DNA of 35,379 nucleotides from an uncultured Eubacteriales bacterium (GCA_900544295.1 UQUO01000021.1:1-35379), one strand, 5' to 3'; positions 23,233 through 32,800 are shown, numbered from the stretch's first letter. Numbers and translations are program-made. Notes: generated from the letters alone by a model not told the origin.

Positions 23233-24495
23233 TCACAGCAGCATGAGCCGCAGTATCTCCTTATCCGTCCCGGCCATGCCGCGGGAGCCGAGGGAGCCTA
23301 TGCGGCGGATGGTCTCCTCTGTGTCGGCGGCCACTATGCCGTCGCCGCCGGCGAAGCGCTTGCCCTGCATGGCCAGGCGGTGGGCCAGGAAGGCGGAGTC
23401 GAGCGCCGCCGCGATCTTTGCCGCGCAGGAGGCCTTCGCCCCGTCGCAGATCATGCCGGAGACTACAGCCAGAGTGTTGACGACCGAGGAGGCGATCTCC
23501 TCCCGGCTGCCCCCGCGCAGCCAGGTCGCCGCCGCGGCCACGCCGCTGGAGGCGCTCGTCGCGCCGCAGTAGGCCGAGAGCCGGCCTATGTGCCGCTTGA
23601 CGTGCACCGAGACGAGGTTGCTGATGAGCAGCGCCCGGAGCAGCTGCTCGCGGCTGCTGTCCCAGGACTCCGCCAGCGAGATGACCGGCAGGGACACTGT
23701 CAGTCCCTGGTTGCCGCTGCCGGAGTTTATGACCACCGGCATCAGGCAGCCGCTCATCCTCGCGTCGCTGCCCGAGGCGGCCATGGCCGCGGCCCGGACG
23801 TAGGGGCCGTAGTTCGCGTGCTCCAGCAGGGCGCGGCCTACGTTCAGGCCGTATTCGCCCAGGAAGCCCTCGATGGCTATGGCCCTGTTGCACTCTATCT
23901 GGCTTTCAAGCAGCTCCCGCTCCGAGGAAAGGTCCGTGCCCTCGGCGTAGTCCAGAATACCGTTGAGGCTGAGACAGTCGTAGTCCGGGCCCTCGGCGGT
24001 CTGCTGCTCGCCTGCGCCGCCGGAGGCCAGCTCCTCTCCGTCCAGGCGGATGGAGACGATGTTGGTGTGCGCGCCGCGGATCTCCACCTCGGCGCGGTGC
24101 GCCCCGCTCTCGGCGGACAGACGTATGTGCAGCGGCTCCTCCGACTCCAGCAGCCCGACCTCGCAGACGCCGGCCTCCAGCAGGGCGGCCGCCTCGGCCC
24201 TGTGGGCCTCCGTGACGCCGTGGAGCACGTTCAGCCCCGCCCCGGCGTCGCCCCCGACGGCGCCTATGAGCGCGGCGGCCTCGATGCCGCGCAGGCCGCC
24301 CGTGCCCGGGACGATGACGCTCTTGACGTTTTTGACGATGTTGCCGCTGCATAGCGCCCGCAGGCGCTCGGGCATGGCACCCAGCGTCCGCCTCGCCACG
24401 GCCGAGGCGTAGGCGATGGCGATGGGCTCCGTGCAGCCCGTGGCGTATACCAGCTCGCAGCGGAGTATCTCTCTATAAGTGTCAAAAAACTCCAT
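23233..24495 (-). CDS. L-cysteine desulfidase / L-serine dehydratase-alpha-like protein (UPF0597)
   Basis: This family (CdsB/YhaM) degrades L-cysteine to pyruvate, ammonia and sulfide with an Fe-S cluster; some members act on serine. The protein is 420 aa. ATGCTEP at about 18-24 and later YCGATSAS and MICDGAKASC supply the conserved cysteines, and VINSGSGNQGLTVSLP is a hallmark. The ATG at 24495 with GGGGGTG upstream is preferred; the frame reaches to a TTG at 24528 that would lie on the promoter. It is a single gene with its own promoter. No terminator is seen before the LacI gene. The link to sulfide supply for SufBC in the same window is inference. Confidence 0.88.
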   Translation of the reverse strand: MEFFDTYREILRCELVYATGCTEPIAIAYASAVARRTLGAMPERLRALCSGNIVKNVKSVIVPGTGGLRGIEAAALIGAVGGDAGAGLNVLHGVTEAHRAEAAALLEAGVCEVGLLESEEPLHIRLSAESGAHRAEVEIRGAHTNIVSIRLDGEELASGGAGEQQTAEGPDYDCLSLNGILDYAEGTDLSSERELLESQIECNRAIAIEGFLGEYGLNVGRALLEHANYGPYVRAAAMAASGSDARMSGCLMPVVINSGSGNQGLTVSLPVISLAESWDSSREQLLRALLISNLVSVHVKRHIGRLSAYCGATSASSGVAAAATWLRGGSREEIASSVVNTLAVVSGMICDGAKASCAAKIAAALDSAFLAHRLAMQGKRFAGGDGIVAADTEETIRRIGSLGSRGMAGTDKEILRLMLL

Positions 24496-24527
24496 AAGCA
24501 CCCCCAAAAACTCATTGATATAATACA

Positions 24528-24556
24528 AGTATAAAGATAAAGCCCGGCCCCGTCAA
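24528..24556 (-). promoter_or_regulatory. Promoter of the cysteine desulfidase-like gene
   Basis: On the minus strand TTGACG (24556-24551), 17 bases, TATACT (24533-24528). It leaves a leader of about 25 bases. Confidence 0.7.
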
Positions 24557-24659
24557 CGCAAGGAGGCAGGATTTGACGATTTTTAATATACCGGGAGGGG
24601 GTAAGCTGTGTAAAGTAACGGCGGTGGGGAAGAAGGTTTGAATATGGGACCCGGCGGCC

Positions 24660-25694
24660 TCAGCACTCTATGGCGACCTTCACCACGCCGTCGCGGCGGT
24701 TTTCAAAGAGCTCGTAGGCGGCCTCGATCTCGCGCAGGGGGTAGCTGTGCGTTATGAGGGGCGTCGTATCGAGCAGGCCCCGGGCAATGAGTTCCAGCGT
24801 CTCGGCGCAGCGGCAGCCGTCCACGCCGCCGGTCTTGAAGGTGAGGTTCTTGCCGTACATGTCCGGCAGGGGCAGGGCCTGCGGCCCATCGTAGAGGGCC
24901 ACGACGGTGACGACGGCGTTGGGCCGCGCGCAGTCCCAGGCCAGGCGGAAGCTCTCGGGCGTGCCCGCCACCTCCAGTACGGCATCCGCCCCTCCGTGGG
25001 CGCTGTGGGCGAGCACGAAGTCCCGCAGACCCTCAGGCCCCGTCACCAGCACCTCCGGCCAGTGCCGGCGCACGAAGTCCCGCCTGCCCGCGTCCGCCTC
25101 GCAGACGATGACGCGGCCCGGCGACTTTAGCAGCACGCACTGGAGCGTACACAGCCCCGTCGGCCCCGCGCCGATGATGAGCGCCGTGTCCCCGGGGCTT
25201 ATCTCCGCGATGTCCGCGGCCCAGTAGCCCGTCGCCAGCAGGTCGCCCACGAAGAGCGCCTGCCTGTCCGAGACGCCCTCGGGTATGCGGTCGAGCCCCT
25301 GGTCTGCGTGCGGCACGCGCACGTATTCGGCCTGCCCGCCGTCTATGCGGCAGCCGAGCGCCCAGCCGCCGTCCTTATCCGTGCAGTTGTTCACCCAGCC
25401 CCTTTTGCAGAAGAAGCACTCCCCGCAGAAGGTCTCGACGTTCACCGTCACCCTGTCGCCGGGACGGACGGAGCGCACCGCGGGGCCGACTGCCTCCACG
25501 ACGCCCACCATCTCGTGCCCGACGGTTATGCCGGGCACGGCGCGGGGTACGGAGCCGTGCTTTATGTGCAGGTCGCTCGTGCAGATGCTCGCGAGAGTCA
25601 CCTTTACGATGGCGTCCCGTTCGCCCAGCAGCACGGGCTTGGGCTTTTCGAGCAGCGCGAATTTCCCGCGCTCGACGTATGTGTAGGCCAGCAT
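24660..25694 (-). CDS. Zinc-dependent medium-chain alcohol dehydrogenase
   Basis: This is an NAD(P)-dependent dehydrogenase of 344 aa that oxidises or reduces an alcohol, polyol or similar substrate. Catalytic zinc ligands are Cys38, His60 and Glu61 (GHE). Structural zinc cysteines are at about 90, 93, 96 and 104 (FCGECFFC ... NNC). The nucleotide-binding GAGPTG follows near residue 165. The ATG at 25694 has GGAGGG upstream. It is a single gene, 165 bases from the desulfidase start, and convergent with nothing on the plus strand. The substrate cannot be given; threonine, sorbitol or secondary alcohol dehydrogenases share this layout. Confidence 0.9.
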   Translation of the reverse strand: MLAYTYVERGKFALLEKPKPVLLGERDAIVKVTLASICTSDLHIKHGSVPRAVPGITVGHEMVGVVEAVGPAVRSVRPGDRVTVNVETFCGECFFCKRGWVNNCTDKDGGWALGCRIDGGQAEYVRVPHADQGLDRIPEGVSDRQALFVGDLLATGYWAADIAEISPGDTALIIGAGPTGLCTLQCVLLKSPGRVIVCEADAGRRDFVRRHWPEVLVTGPEGLRDFVLAHSAHGGADAVLEVAGTPESFRLAWDCARPNAVVTVVALYDGPQALPLPDMYGKNLTFKTGGVDGCRCAETLELIARGLLDTTPLITHSYPLREIEAAYELFENRRDGVVKVAIEC

Positions 25695-25760
25695 GGCGTA
25701 TCCCTCCGAAAAAGTTTTCACCGCAAGTTTACCACTTCCGCCGCCCGGCGGCAAGCGGCG

Positions 25761-26357
25761 TCACCAGCAGCGCTTGCAGGCCTCGTAGCCCTGGGAGATG
25801 GCGTAGTCGAGCGTGACCTGCCACGAGGTCTTGGTATTGCCGCAGTCGGGGATGCAGTGGTACTTTGAGCCGGTGCTGGTTATCCAGACCATGACGCCGC
25901 TGCCTGAGCCGCCGCCGTCCGCGCCGACCGCGGCGTCCGCGGAGCCGCCTGGCGACGCCCCGCCGGATGTGCTGGAAGAAGAGCCCGAGGCCGAGCCGTC
26001 ACCGGATGCTTCGGCCGTGCCGCCGCCCGATGAAGTCCCGCCGGTCTGAGCCTGCCCGGAGCCGTTTCCCGACGCTGCCTGGGACGGCGAGGGCGTCGGC
26101 GCTGGGGTGGGAGCAGGCGTGGGCGACGGAGTGGGCGCGGGTGTTGGTGATGGAGTGGGCGTCGGAGCAGGGGTGGGCGTCGGAGTGGGCGCAGACGTCG
26201 GAGCGGACTCCGATACGGCCTCGGACGTGGGCTGGACGAGCGGCTGCGCGCACTCGGCCGGGTTTTTCGACTCGTCCATGGCATTGCCTACGGCGCCGAT
26301 GACGAGCAGCGCTATTATGAGCCAGAACCACCATTTTTGGTAAAATTTCTTTTTCAT
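25761..26357 (-). CDS. Membrane-anchored Pro/Thr-repeat protein with C-terminal Cys domain
   Basis: I do not recognise a named family for the whole 198-aa protein. Residues 1-28 hold a basic start (MKKKFYQKWW) and one membrane segment (FWLIIALLVIGAVG). About 50-95 is a PT/PA/PS repeat, and about 95-155 is Gly/Ser-rich. The last 45 residues have HCIPDCGN and CKRCW, with VWITSTGSKYH before them. This resembles the small TGSKYH...C...C..C domains at the ends of clostridial surface and nuclease proteins, where four Cys/His ligands probably bind zinc. The likely arrangement is an anchor, a flexible stalk and a small extracellular domain. The ATG at 26357 has a GGGGAGAATGG stretch upstream. Confidence 0.75.
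   Translation of the reverse strand: MKKKFYQKWWFWLIIALLVIGAVGNAMDESKNPAECAQPLVQPTSEAVSESAPTSAPTPTPTPAPTPTPSPTPAPTPSPTPAPTPAPTPSPSQAASGNGSGQAQTGGTSSGGGTAEASGDGSASGSSSSTSGGASPGGSADAAVGADGGGSGSGVMVWITSTGSKYHCIPDCGNTKTSWQVTLDYAISQGYEACKRCW
26095..26215 (-). repeat. Imperfect 6/12-base tandem repeat coding for Pro-Thr stalk
   Basis: On the plus strand runs of GGAGTGGGCGTC-like units repeat with a period of 6 and 12 bases. They encode alternating Pro-Thr, Pro-Ala and Pro-Ser. Length variation between strains is to be expected. Confidence 0.7.
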
Positions 26358-26425
26358 TCCATTCTCCCCTTTGACTGCCATTTTACCACCTGACTTCCTG
26401 CTGTCAACAGCCGCTGCGGAAAGGT

Positions 26426-26454
26426 TTGAAAGCGGCGGCGCGGCGTGTTATGAT
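26426..26454 (+). promoter_or_regulatory. Promoter of the MalY/PatB-type gene
   Basis: TTGAAA (26426-26431), 17 bases, TATGAT (26449-26454). The ATG follows about 40 bases later with AGGAGGG in front. Confidence 0.65.
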
Positions 26455-26495
26455 GAGAACAGAAGTTTGAAAAACAATGCACAGGAGGGCTGCCC

Positions 26496-27716
26496 ATGTA
26501 CGATTTCGACGAGATAATAGACCGCCGCCGCACCAACGCCATGAACACCGACGGCTTCCGCGACTACATCTTCCACGCGGACGAGAGCATGGTGTTCCCG
26601 TACAAGGACGAGGAGTTCATCCGCATGTGGGTCGCGGACATGGAGTTCGCCACGCCGGACGTCGTCATAGACGGCATCCGCGAGCGGCTGGACAAGCGCA
26701 TCTTCGGCTATACCCGCGTCTTTGAGAAAAGCTATTTTGACGCCTTCGCCGCCTGGTGCCGCCGCCGTTACGGCTGGGAGTTCGGGAGGGAGGAGCTCGT
26801 CATGTCCAACGGCGTCATCCCCGCGCTCTTCGAGCTCGTGGAGTACATCTGCGCCCCGGACGAGAAGGTGCTGTTCCTCACCCCGTCCTACGCCTATTTC
26901 AAATATGCCGCCGACCACAGCGCGCGGGAGTATGTCTGCTCCGACCTCGTGAACACGGACGGGTACTACAGCATCGACTGGGACGACTTCGAGCGCAAGT
27001 GCGCCGACGAAAAGACCAGGCTCTTCATCCACTGCAACCCCCACAACCCCAGCGGCCGCGTCTGGAGCACGGAGGAGCTCGAGCGCCTCGCGGATATACT
27101 CGAACGGCACGATATGTGGGTCATCTCGGACGAGATACACTGCGACCTGCTCCGCCGCGGCCTCGTTCACACGCCTCTGGGCAAAGTCATGCCGGACTAC
27201 GGGAAACTCGTCACCTGCATGGCCCCGAGCAAGACCTTCAACATGGCGGGGCTCATGCTATCAAATATCCTCATCCGCGACGAAGGGCTGCGCAGGACCT
27301 GGCTGGAGCGGCACTACAACTTCGACAACCCCCTGAGCATCGCGGGCGCGCAGGCGGCCTACGAGAAAGGCGAGCCCTGGCTCACGGAGCTGCAGGCCTA
27401 TCTCGACGCCAACTTCGCCTTCGTGGGCGAGTACCTGGCCGGGCACCTGCCGCGCGCGAAATACCGCGTGTCCGAGGCGACCTACCTCGCCTGGGTGGAC
27501 CTCGGAGAGTACTTCGCGCCCGATGAGGACCTGCCCATGTTCTTCGCCTACCGCGCGGGCGTCCTGCTTGAGGGCGGGAACATGTTCGTGCAGAACTCGG
27601 ACTGCTTTATCCGCCTGAATCTTGCCTGTCCGCGCGCCGTGCTGGAGGAGGGCCTCCGCCGCATCTGCGTGGCCGTCAACACCAAACACACGGAGCCCTA
27701 CAGAGGCGAAAACTGA
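26496..27716 (+). CDS. MalY/PatB-type PLP-dependent C-S lyase (putative cystathionine beta-lyase)
   Basis: This is a fold-type I PLP enzyme of 406 aa. MalY/PatB proteins cleave cystathionine or cysteine conjugates to a thiol, pyruvate and ammonia. WVADMEFATP near residues 45-54 is the MalY/PatB signature. NPHNPSGR lies at 181-188, SDEIHCD contains the PLP-contacting Asp212, and APSKTFNMAGL carries the Schiff-base Lys246. An Arg near the C-terminus (CFIRLNLACP) should bind the substrate carboxylate. It is a single-gene unit with its own promoter and a strong terminator. MalY can repress mal genes in E. coli, but that is not expected here. An aminotransferase role is the alternative. Confidence 0.88.
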   Translation: MYDFDEIIDRRRTNAMNTDGFRDYIFHADESMVFPYKDEEFIRMWVADMEFATPDVVIDGIRERLDKRIFGYTRVFEKSYFDAFAAWCRRRYGWEFGREELVMSNGVIPALFELVEYICAPDEKVLFLTPSYAYFKYAADHSAREYVCSDLVNTDGYYSIDWDDFERKCADEKTRLFIHCNPHNPSGRVWSTEELERLADILERHDMWVISDEIHCDLLRRGLVHTPLGKVMPDYGKLVTCMAPSKTFNMAGLMLSNILIRDEGLRRTWLERHYNFDNPLSIAGAQAAYEKGEPWLTELQAYLDANFAFVGEYLAGHLPRAKYRVSEATYLAWVDLGEYFAPDEDLPMFFAYRAGVLLEGGNMFVQNSDCFIRLNLACPRAVLEEGLRRICVAVNTKHTEPYRGEN

Positions 27717-27717
27717 A

Positions 27718-27752
27718 AAAACCGCCCCGGACATCTCGTCCGGGGCGGTTTT
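27718..27752. terminator. Bidirectional terminator between convergent genes
   Basis: A perfect 15-bp stem, AAAACCGCCCCGGAC (27718-27732) and its complement (27738-27752), has A and T runs on either side. It lies between the lyase gene (plus) and the acetyltransferase gene (minus). Confidence 0.9.
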
Positions 27753-28228
27753 CACTCTGCCATGGCCTCGAGGGTGGGGCCGGTGAGGCGGTAGGTGGTC
27801 CAGTCGCTCTGGGGAGCGGCGCCGAGGGAGAGGTAGAAGTCTATGCTCGGCTTGTTCCAGTCGAGGCAGGCCCAATCGAGCCTGCCGCAGCCGCGATCGA
27901 GCGCCGTGCGCGCCAGATATCTGAGCAGCGCCCGGCCACAGCCGTGGCCGCGGTACTCAGGCTTCACAAAGAGGTCCTCCAGATAGATGCCGCCGCGGCC
28001 CAGGAAGGTCGAGAAATTCCCGAAAAACAGCGCAAAGCCGACCTCTTTCCCATCTGCCACTGCGAAAACTACCTCCGCGCCGTGCTTTTCAAACAGCCAC
28101 TCGTGCAGCAGCTCCTCCGTCGCCACGACCTCGTCCAGCATGTGCTCATAGTCCGCGAGCTCGCGGATGAAATCCAGAATGAGCGCCTCGTCCCCGGGGA
28201 CGGCCCGCCTTATCTCTATATTTTCCAT
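27752..28228 (-). CDS. GNAT acetyltransferase related to diamine/thialysine acetyltransferases
   Basis: This is an acetyl-CoA-dependent N-acetyltransferase of 158 aa. The N-terminal FIRELADYEHM matches the start of the spermidine/spermine and thialysine acetyltransferase group. YRGHGCGRALLRYLA (about 93-107) is the acetyl-CoA loop, and WNKPSIDFYLSLGA the final core motif. The ATG has GGAGGAAGG directly before it. In a genome with a PotABCD importer, acetylation of polyamines or related amines is plausible, but this is inference. Confidence 0.85.
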   Translation of the reverse strand: MENIEIRRAVPGDEALILDFIRELADYEHMLDEVVATEELLHEWLFEKHGAEVVFAVADGKEVGFALFFGNFSTFLGRGGIYLEDLFVKPEYRGHGCGRALLRYLARTALDRGCGRLDWACLDWNKPSIDFYLSLGAAPQSDWTTYRLTGPTLEAMAE

Positions 28229-28250
28229 ACCTTCCTCCGATGCTCAGAAT

Positions 28251-28284
28251 AAAAGGGGAGCCGGTGCCAGCGGCACCGGCTCCC
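28251..28284 (-). terminator. Terminator of groES-groEL
   Basis: GGGAGCCGGTGCC (28256-28268) pairs perfectly over 13 bp with 28272-28284 around a three-base loop. On the minus strand CTTTTATT follows. It begins 15 bases after the groEL stop. Confidence 0.9.
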
Positions 28285-28299
28285 AAAGCTGTGTTTTTA

Positions 28300-29940
<1,641 letters not shown>

Positions 29941-30225
29941 TTACTCAACTATCGCAAGGATGTCGCCCTGCTTGACTATGGTGAGCTCTTCCTCGCCTAT
30001 CTTGACCTTGGTGCCGCTGTACTTGCCGACCAGCACGGTCTGGCCCTTCGACACCGACATGACGACCTCGTTGCCGTCGACCATGCCGCCGGGGCCGACT
30101 TCGATGACCTCGTAAAGCTCGGGCTTCTCCTGCGCGGAGGAGGCGAGGATGATGCCGCTCTTGGTCTTCTCCTCGGCTTCCTTCTGCTTCAGAACGACCC
30201 TGTCGGCCAAAGGCGTGAGTTTCAT
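29941..30225 (-). CDS. groES: Co-chaperonin GroES (Hsp10)
   Basis: This is the lid of the GroEL chamber, 94 aa, normal length. It starts MKLTPLADRVVLKQKEAEEK. The mobile loop is TKSGIILASSAQEKP, and the GPGGMVDGN stretch is conserved. AGGAGGTAATATATA precedes the ATG. It is the first gene of the heat-shock operon under CIRCE control. Confidence 0.98.
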   Translation of the reverse strand: MKLTPLADRVVLKQKEAEEKTKSGIILASSAQEKPELYEVIEVGPGGMVDGNEVVMSVSKGQTVLVGKYSGTKVKIGEEELTIVKQGDILAIVE

Positions 30226-30263
30226 TATATATTACCTCCTAGAAATTATAAAATACAGCTTTA

Positions 30264-30300
30264 GCGGGTTAGCACTCAAACAGCCTGAGTGCTAACCCGC
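30264..30300 (-). promoter_or_regulatory. CIRCE operator (HrcA binding site), extended by five base pairs
   Basis: TTAGCACTC (30269-30277), nine bases, GAGTGCTAA (30287-30295) is the exact CIRCE consensus. The flanks GCGGG and CCCGC lengthen the perfect arms to 14 bp. HrcA binds here to repress groESL when the cell is not stressed. It lies 40 bases before the groES start. Confidence 0.97.
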
Positions 30301-30305
30301 TTATA

Positions 30306-30333
30306 AAAATAACACATTTCTGAAAATTGTCAA
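30306..30333 (-). promoter_or_regulatory. Promoter of groESL
   Basis: On the minus strand TTGACA (30333-30328) is followed after 16 bases by TATTTT (30311-30306). Transcription would start at the edge of CIRCE, so HrcA would block it. Confidence 0.65.
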
Positions 30334-30402
30334 GGACTTATATATAAAAACTTGAGAATTTTTTGTTAACATTCAAGCTGGGGCGGGCTGCGCCGCGCGA
30401 GC

Positions 30403-31329
30403 TCAGTCGAAAAAGGCGAGACCCTTGGGGAAGATGAAGTTCACCCCGCCCGGGATGAGATCGAAGACGACGCGGCTGCCGTACTCAGCCTCTCCGTCCA
30501 CGTTTATGACTTCGCTCTCGGCGGCGTCTATCTCCAGGTGACGGGTGCGGACAAAGGTTATGTACTGGGGTAAGGAGCGGTATTTGCCTTTTGCGTAGCT
30601 CAGCAGGGCGCGAACGATGGTGAGCCTGGAGACGCCGGAGACGATGAGCACATCCATCAGCCCGTCGTCCGGCCTTGCGTCGTTCGTGGGATTGAAGCCG
30701 CCGCCGTAGAAGCGCCCGTTGCAGACGCAGACCAGGTTCAGCTCCGGCCCGCAGGTGAGGCCCTCAGCCCGGGCGGTCATGGTGGTGGTGATGCTCTTGA
30801 CGTAGTTGGCCACGAGGGAGACTACATAGCCCGCCGCCCCGCCTATGAGGGGCATGCCGCTATATTTGTGCACGTCCGTGCCGACGCGCGCGTCGAGGCC
30901 CATGGAACAGATGTTCACGCTGTACCTGTCGTTGCACTTTATGACGTCTATGGGCCTGACTTCGCCGTTTATTAGCTCCGTGAGGTCGAAGAAGCGGTCC
31001 TTGCCTGGGCCGAACATCTTGATGAAGTCGTTGCCTGTACCACAGGGAAAGTGTGTGACGGCCACGTTGGACAGACCGGCGGCGCCGTTCACGCACTCGT
31101 TGAGGGTGCCGTCTCCGCCGCAGGCATAGACGCGCAGCTCCGCCCCGTCCGCGGCGGTCTCGCGTATGTGGCGGCAGGCGTCCATAGGCGCTTCGGTGAC
31201 GTATATCTCAAACTCGTCCCGCGAGCGCTGCTCGGCCGGGAGACGGTCAATGGCCTCGTTGATGAGCCTCAGCTTCTCTTCCGGCTTTTGTTTGCCCGCG
31301 ACGGGATTGACTACAAATAAATGCTTCAT
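30403..31329 (-). CDS. Diacylglycerol/lipid kinase family protein (YegS/BmrU type)
   Basis: This is a soluble lipid kinase-like protein of 308 aa that would phosphorylate diacylglycerol or a related lipid. GGDGTLNE at 71-78 is the nucleotide-binding motif, and CGTGNDF at 96-102 the second hallmark. DDGLMDVLIV and the C-terminal VINVDGEAEYG are as in DgkB/YegS. The start overlaps the preceding methyltransferase stop by four bases. The real lipid substrate is not clear from sequence; DgkB of Bacillus subtilis is a related enzyme. Confidence 0.88.
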   Translation of the reverse strand: MKHLFVVNPVAGKQKPEEKLRLINEAIDRLPAEQRSRDEFEIYVTEAPMDACRHIRETAADGAELRVYACGGDGTLNECVNGAAGLSNVAVTHFPCGTGNDFIKMFGPGKDRFFDLTELINGEVRPIDVIKCNDRYSVNICSMGLDARVGTDVHKYSGMPLIGGAAGYVVSLVANYVKSITTTMTARAEGLTCGPELNLVCVCNGRFYGGGFNPTNDARPDDGLMDVLIVSGVSRLTIVRALLSYAKGKYRSLPQYITFVRTRHLEIDAAESEVINVDGEAEYGSRVVFDLIPGGVNFIFPKGLAFFD

Positions 31330-32474
31330 CTGCGGCTGCCCCCATTTTTATATATGTAAAGCTCGCATCTTATCATGCCGTTATACAGCCTGCGCTTCCT
31401 GTCTGCGCTGCGGCCGAGGCACCTCTCCAGCTCGGTGTGGGAGCTGAGCAGATAGAGCTCCCAGCCCTGGGCCTTGGCGAGCGCCCTGCCGAAGTCGGCG
31501 TAGAGCCGCTCGGCCTCGCGCTTTTCCAGGAGCCTCTCGCCGTAGGGCGGGTTAGTTACGATGACGCCCCGCTCCGTCGGCCTGGAGAATCCCCGCGCGT
31601 CCGCGACGAAAAACTCGATAAGGCGCTCGACTCCCGCGCGCTTTGCGTTGGCGCGGGAGATCTCCACGGCCTTAGGGTCGATGTCCGAGGCGAAAATATG
31701 GTAATCGCCGTTATATTCGCGCGCCCTTGCAGCCTCGCGTTCGACGCTCCATATGCCGGAGGGCAGGCAGGGCCACTTCTCGGCTGAGAAGTTGCGGCTG
31801 ATGCCCGGCGCGCGGCCCTTGGCGGCGAGCGCGGCCTCGATGGCTATGGTGCCGCTGCCGCAGAAGGGGTCGCAGAAGTCTCCGCGCCCGCGGTAGCCCG
31901 CGATGTCCACCATCGCGGCGGCCAGCGTCTCGCGCAGGGGCGCCGCCACCTGTGCGGGCCGGTAACCACGCTTGTGCAGGCCCGTGCCGCTGGTGTCGAG
32001 GAAGATGCGCGCCTCGTCCTTCATGATGGTGAACTGTATCTGGTGCAGCGCCCCGGTCTCGGGCAGGCGGGAAAGGCCGTAGGCCGCGCCCATGCGCACG
32101 GCGGCGGCCTTTTTTATTATGCTCTGGCAGTCCGGCACAGAGTGCAGCGCGGATTCAAGCGCCCAGCCCTTGACCGGGAAGGCCGCGTCCCGGGGCAGCC
32201 AGTCTTCGAAGGCTATGGCCTTCACGCCCTCGAAGAGCTCTTCAAAGCTCCGGGCGGGGAAGCACCCCAGTTCGAGCAGTATGCGCTCAGCAAAGCGGGA
32301 GCGGATGTTTGCCCGCGCCAGGCCTGCCGCGTCAGTTTCAAAGAGCACGCGCCCATTCTCGGGCGCGACATTTTCCATTCCCATGTGTCTCAGCTCGTTG
32401 CCGAGCGGGCCTTCCAGCCCAAAGAGACAGGGCGCGCAGAGCCTCACCCGCGCGCCGGAATCCGTCTTGACCAT
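31326..32474 (-). CDS. Class I SAM rRNA methyltransferase with THUMP domain (RlmL/YpsC-like)
   Basis: This RNA N2-guanine-type methyltransferase (382 aa) probably modifies 23S rRNA. Residues about 40-160 form a THUMP RNA-binding domain, then GTGLHKRGYRP. DPFCGSGTIAIEAAL is the SAM-binding motif, and NPPYGERL the catalytic NPPY loop. The ATG at 32474 is chosen with a modest GGTGAT site; the frame begins with a TTG two codons earlier. It is followed by the lipid kinase gene with a four-base overlap. Exact position specificity is unknown. Confidence 0.9.
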   Translation of the reverse strand: MVKTDSGARVRLCAPCLFGLEGPLGNELRHMGMENVAPENGRVLFETDAAGLARANIRSRFAERILLELGCFPARSFEELFEGVKAIAFEDWLPRDAAFPVKGWALESALHSVPDCQSIIKKAAAVRMGAAYGLSRLPETGALHQIQFTIMKDEARIFLDTSGTGLHKRGYRPAQVAAPLRETLAAAMVDIAGYRGRGDFCDPFCGSGTIAIEAALAAKGRAPGISRNFSAEKWPCLPSGIWSVEREAARAREYNGDYHIFASDIDPKAVEISRANAKRAGVERLIEFFVADARGFSRPTERGVIVTNPPYGERLLEKREAERLYADFGRALAKAQGWELYLLSSHTELERCLGRSADRKRRLYNGMIRCELYIYKNGGSRR

Positions 32475-32704
32475 ACCCAATCACCATCTGAGGAGTTCTA
32501 CTGTCTTTTTGCTCCTATTAAGATACAATAATAAAACTATATTGTAAATAGGCGAGTTGTGCATGCCTGCATTTCGTTCACAAATTATTTTCAAATTATT
32601 GTACATGATATACAAAAACAGTATTTAAACAAACAAAATATCAAAGAGATGTACGCAATCTAAATTTATTTGGTATTGATTTCTTGCGCGGAGGGAGGTA
32701 TATT

Positions 32705-32800
32705 ATGTGTAGCAAACTTGAACAATTAATTAACAACGGACTTGAAAGCGCGGTGTATTTCATTTGGCATGGGACAGGACCCGGCTCATGCAGAAGCTGA
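32705..32800 (+). CDS. Short leader ORF (31 codons) before the CstA operon
   Basis: ATG at 32705 stands six bases after a strong GGAGGGAGG site. The frame reads MCSKLEQLINNGLES... for 31 residues to a TGA at 32798-32800. It overlaps the next start (ATG 32788) by 13 bases in another frame. Its codons are AT-rich (AAA, CTT, TTA, ATT), unlike the rest of the window. It may be a leader peptide or the true 5' end of the next gene if one base is missing. I see no known family. Confidence 0.5.
   Translation: MCSKLEQLINNGLESAVYFIWHGTGPGSCRS

Noticed and set aside
24573..24641. Possible 22-codon ORF on the plus strand starting with TTG after AAGGAGG
   Set aside because: The spacing to the ribosome site is good, but the start is TTG, the frame is very short, no promoter fits and no homologue is known to me. 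It may be chance.
26095..26215. CRISPR-like or other short regular repeats
   Set aside because: The periodic units have no spacers and are in frame with the Pro-Thr stalk of a protein.
30334..30402. Terminator for the lipid kinase gene
   Set aside because: Only weak, short complementary stretches are present, without a T run on the minus strand, so no call is made.
32740..32800. Programmed -1 frameshift joining the leader ORF to the CstA-associated protein
   Set aside because: No X-XXY-YYZ slippery heptamer or following pseudoknot is visible. Coupling or a sequencing error are more likely.
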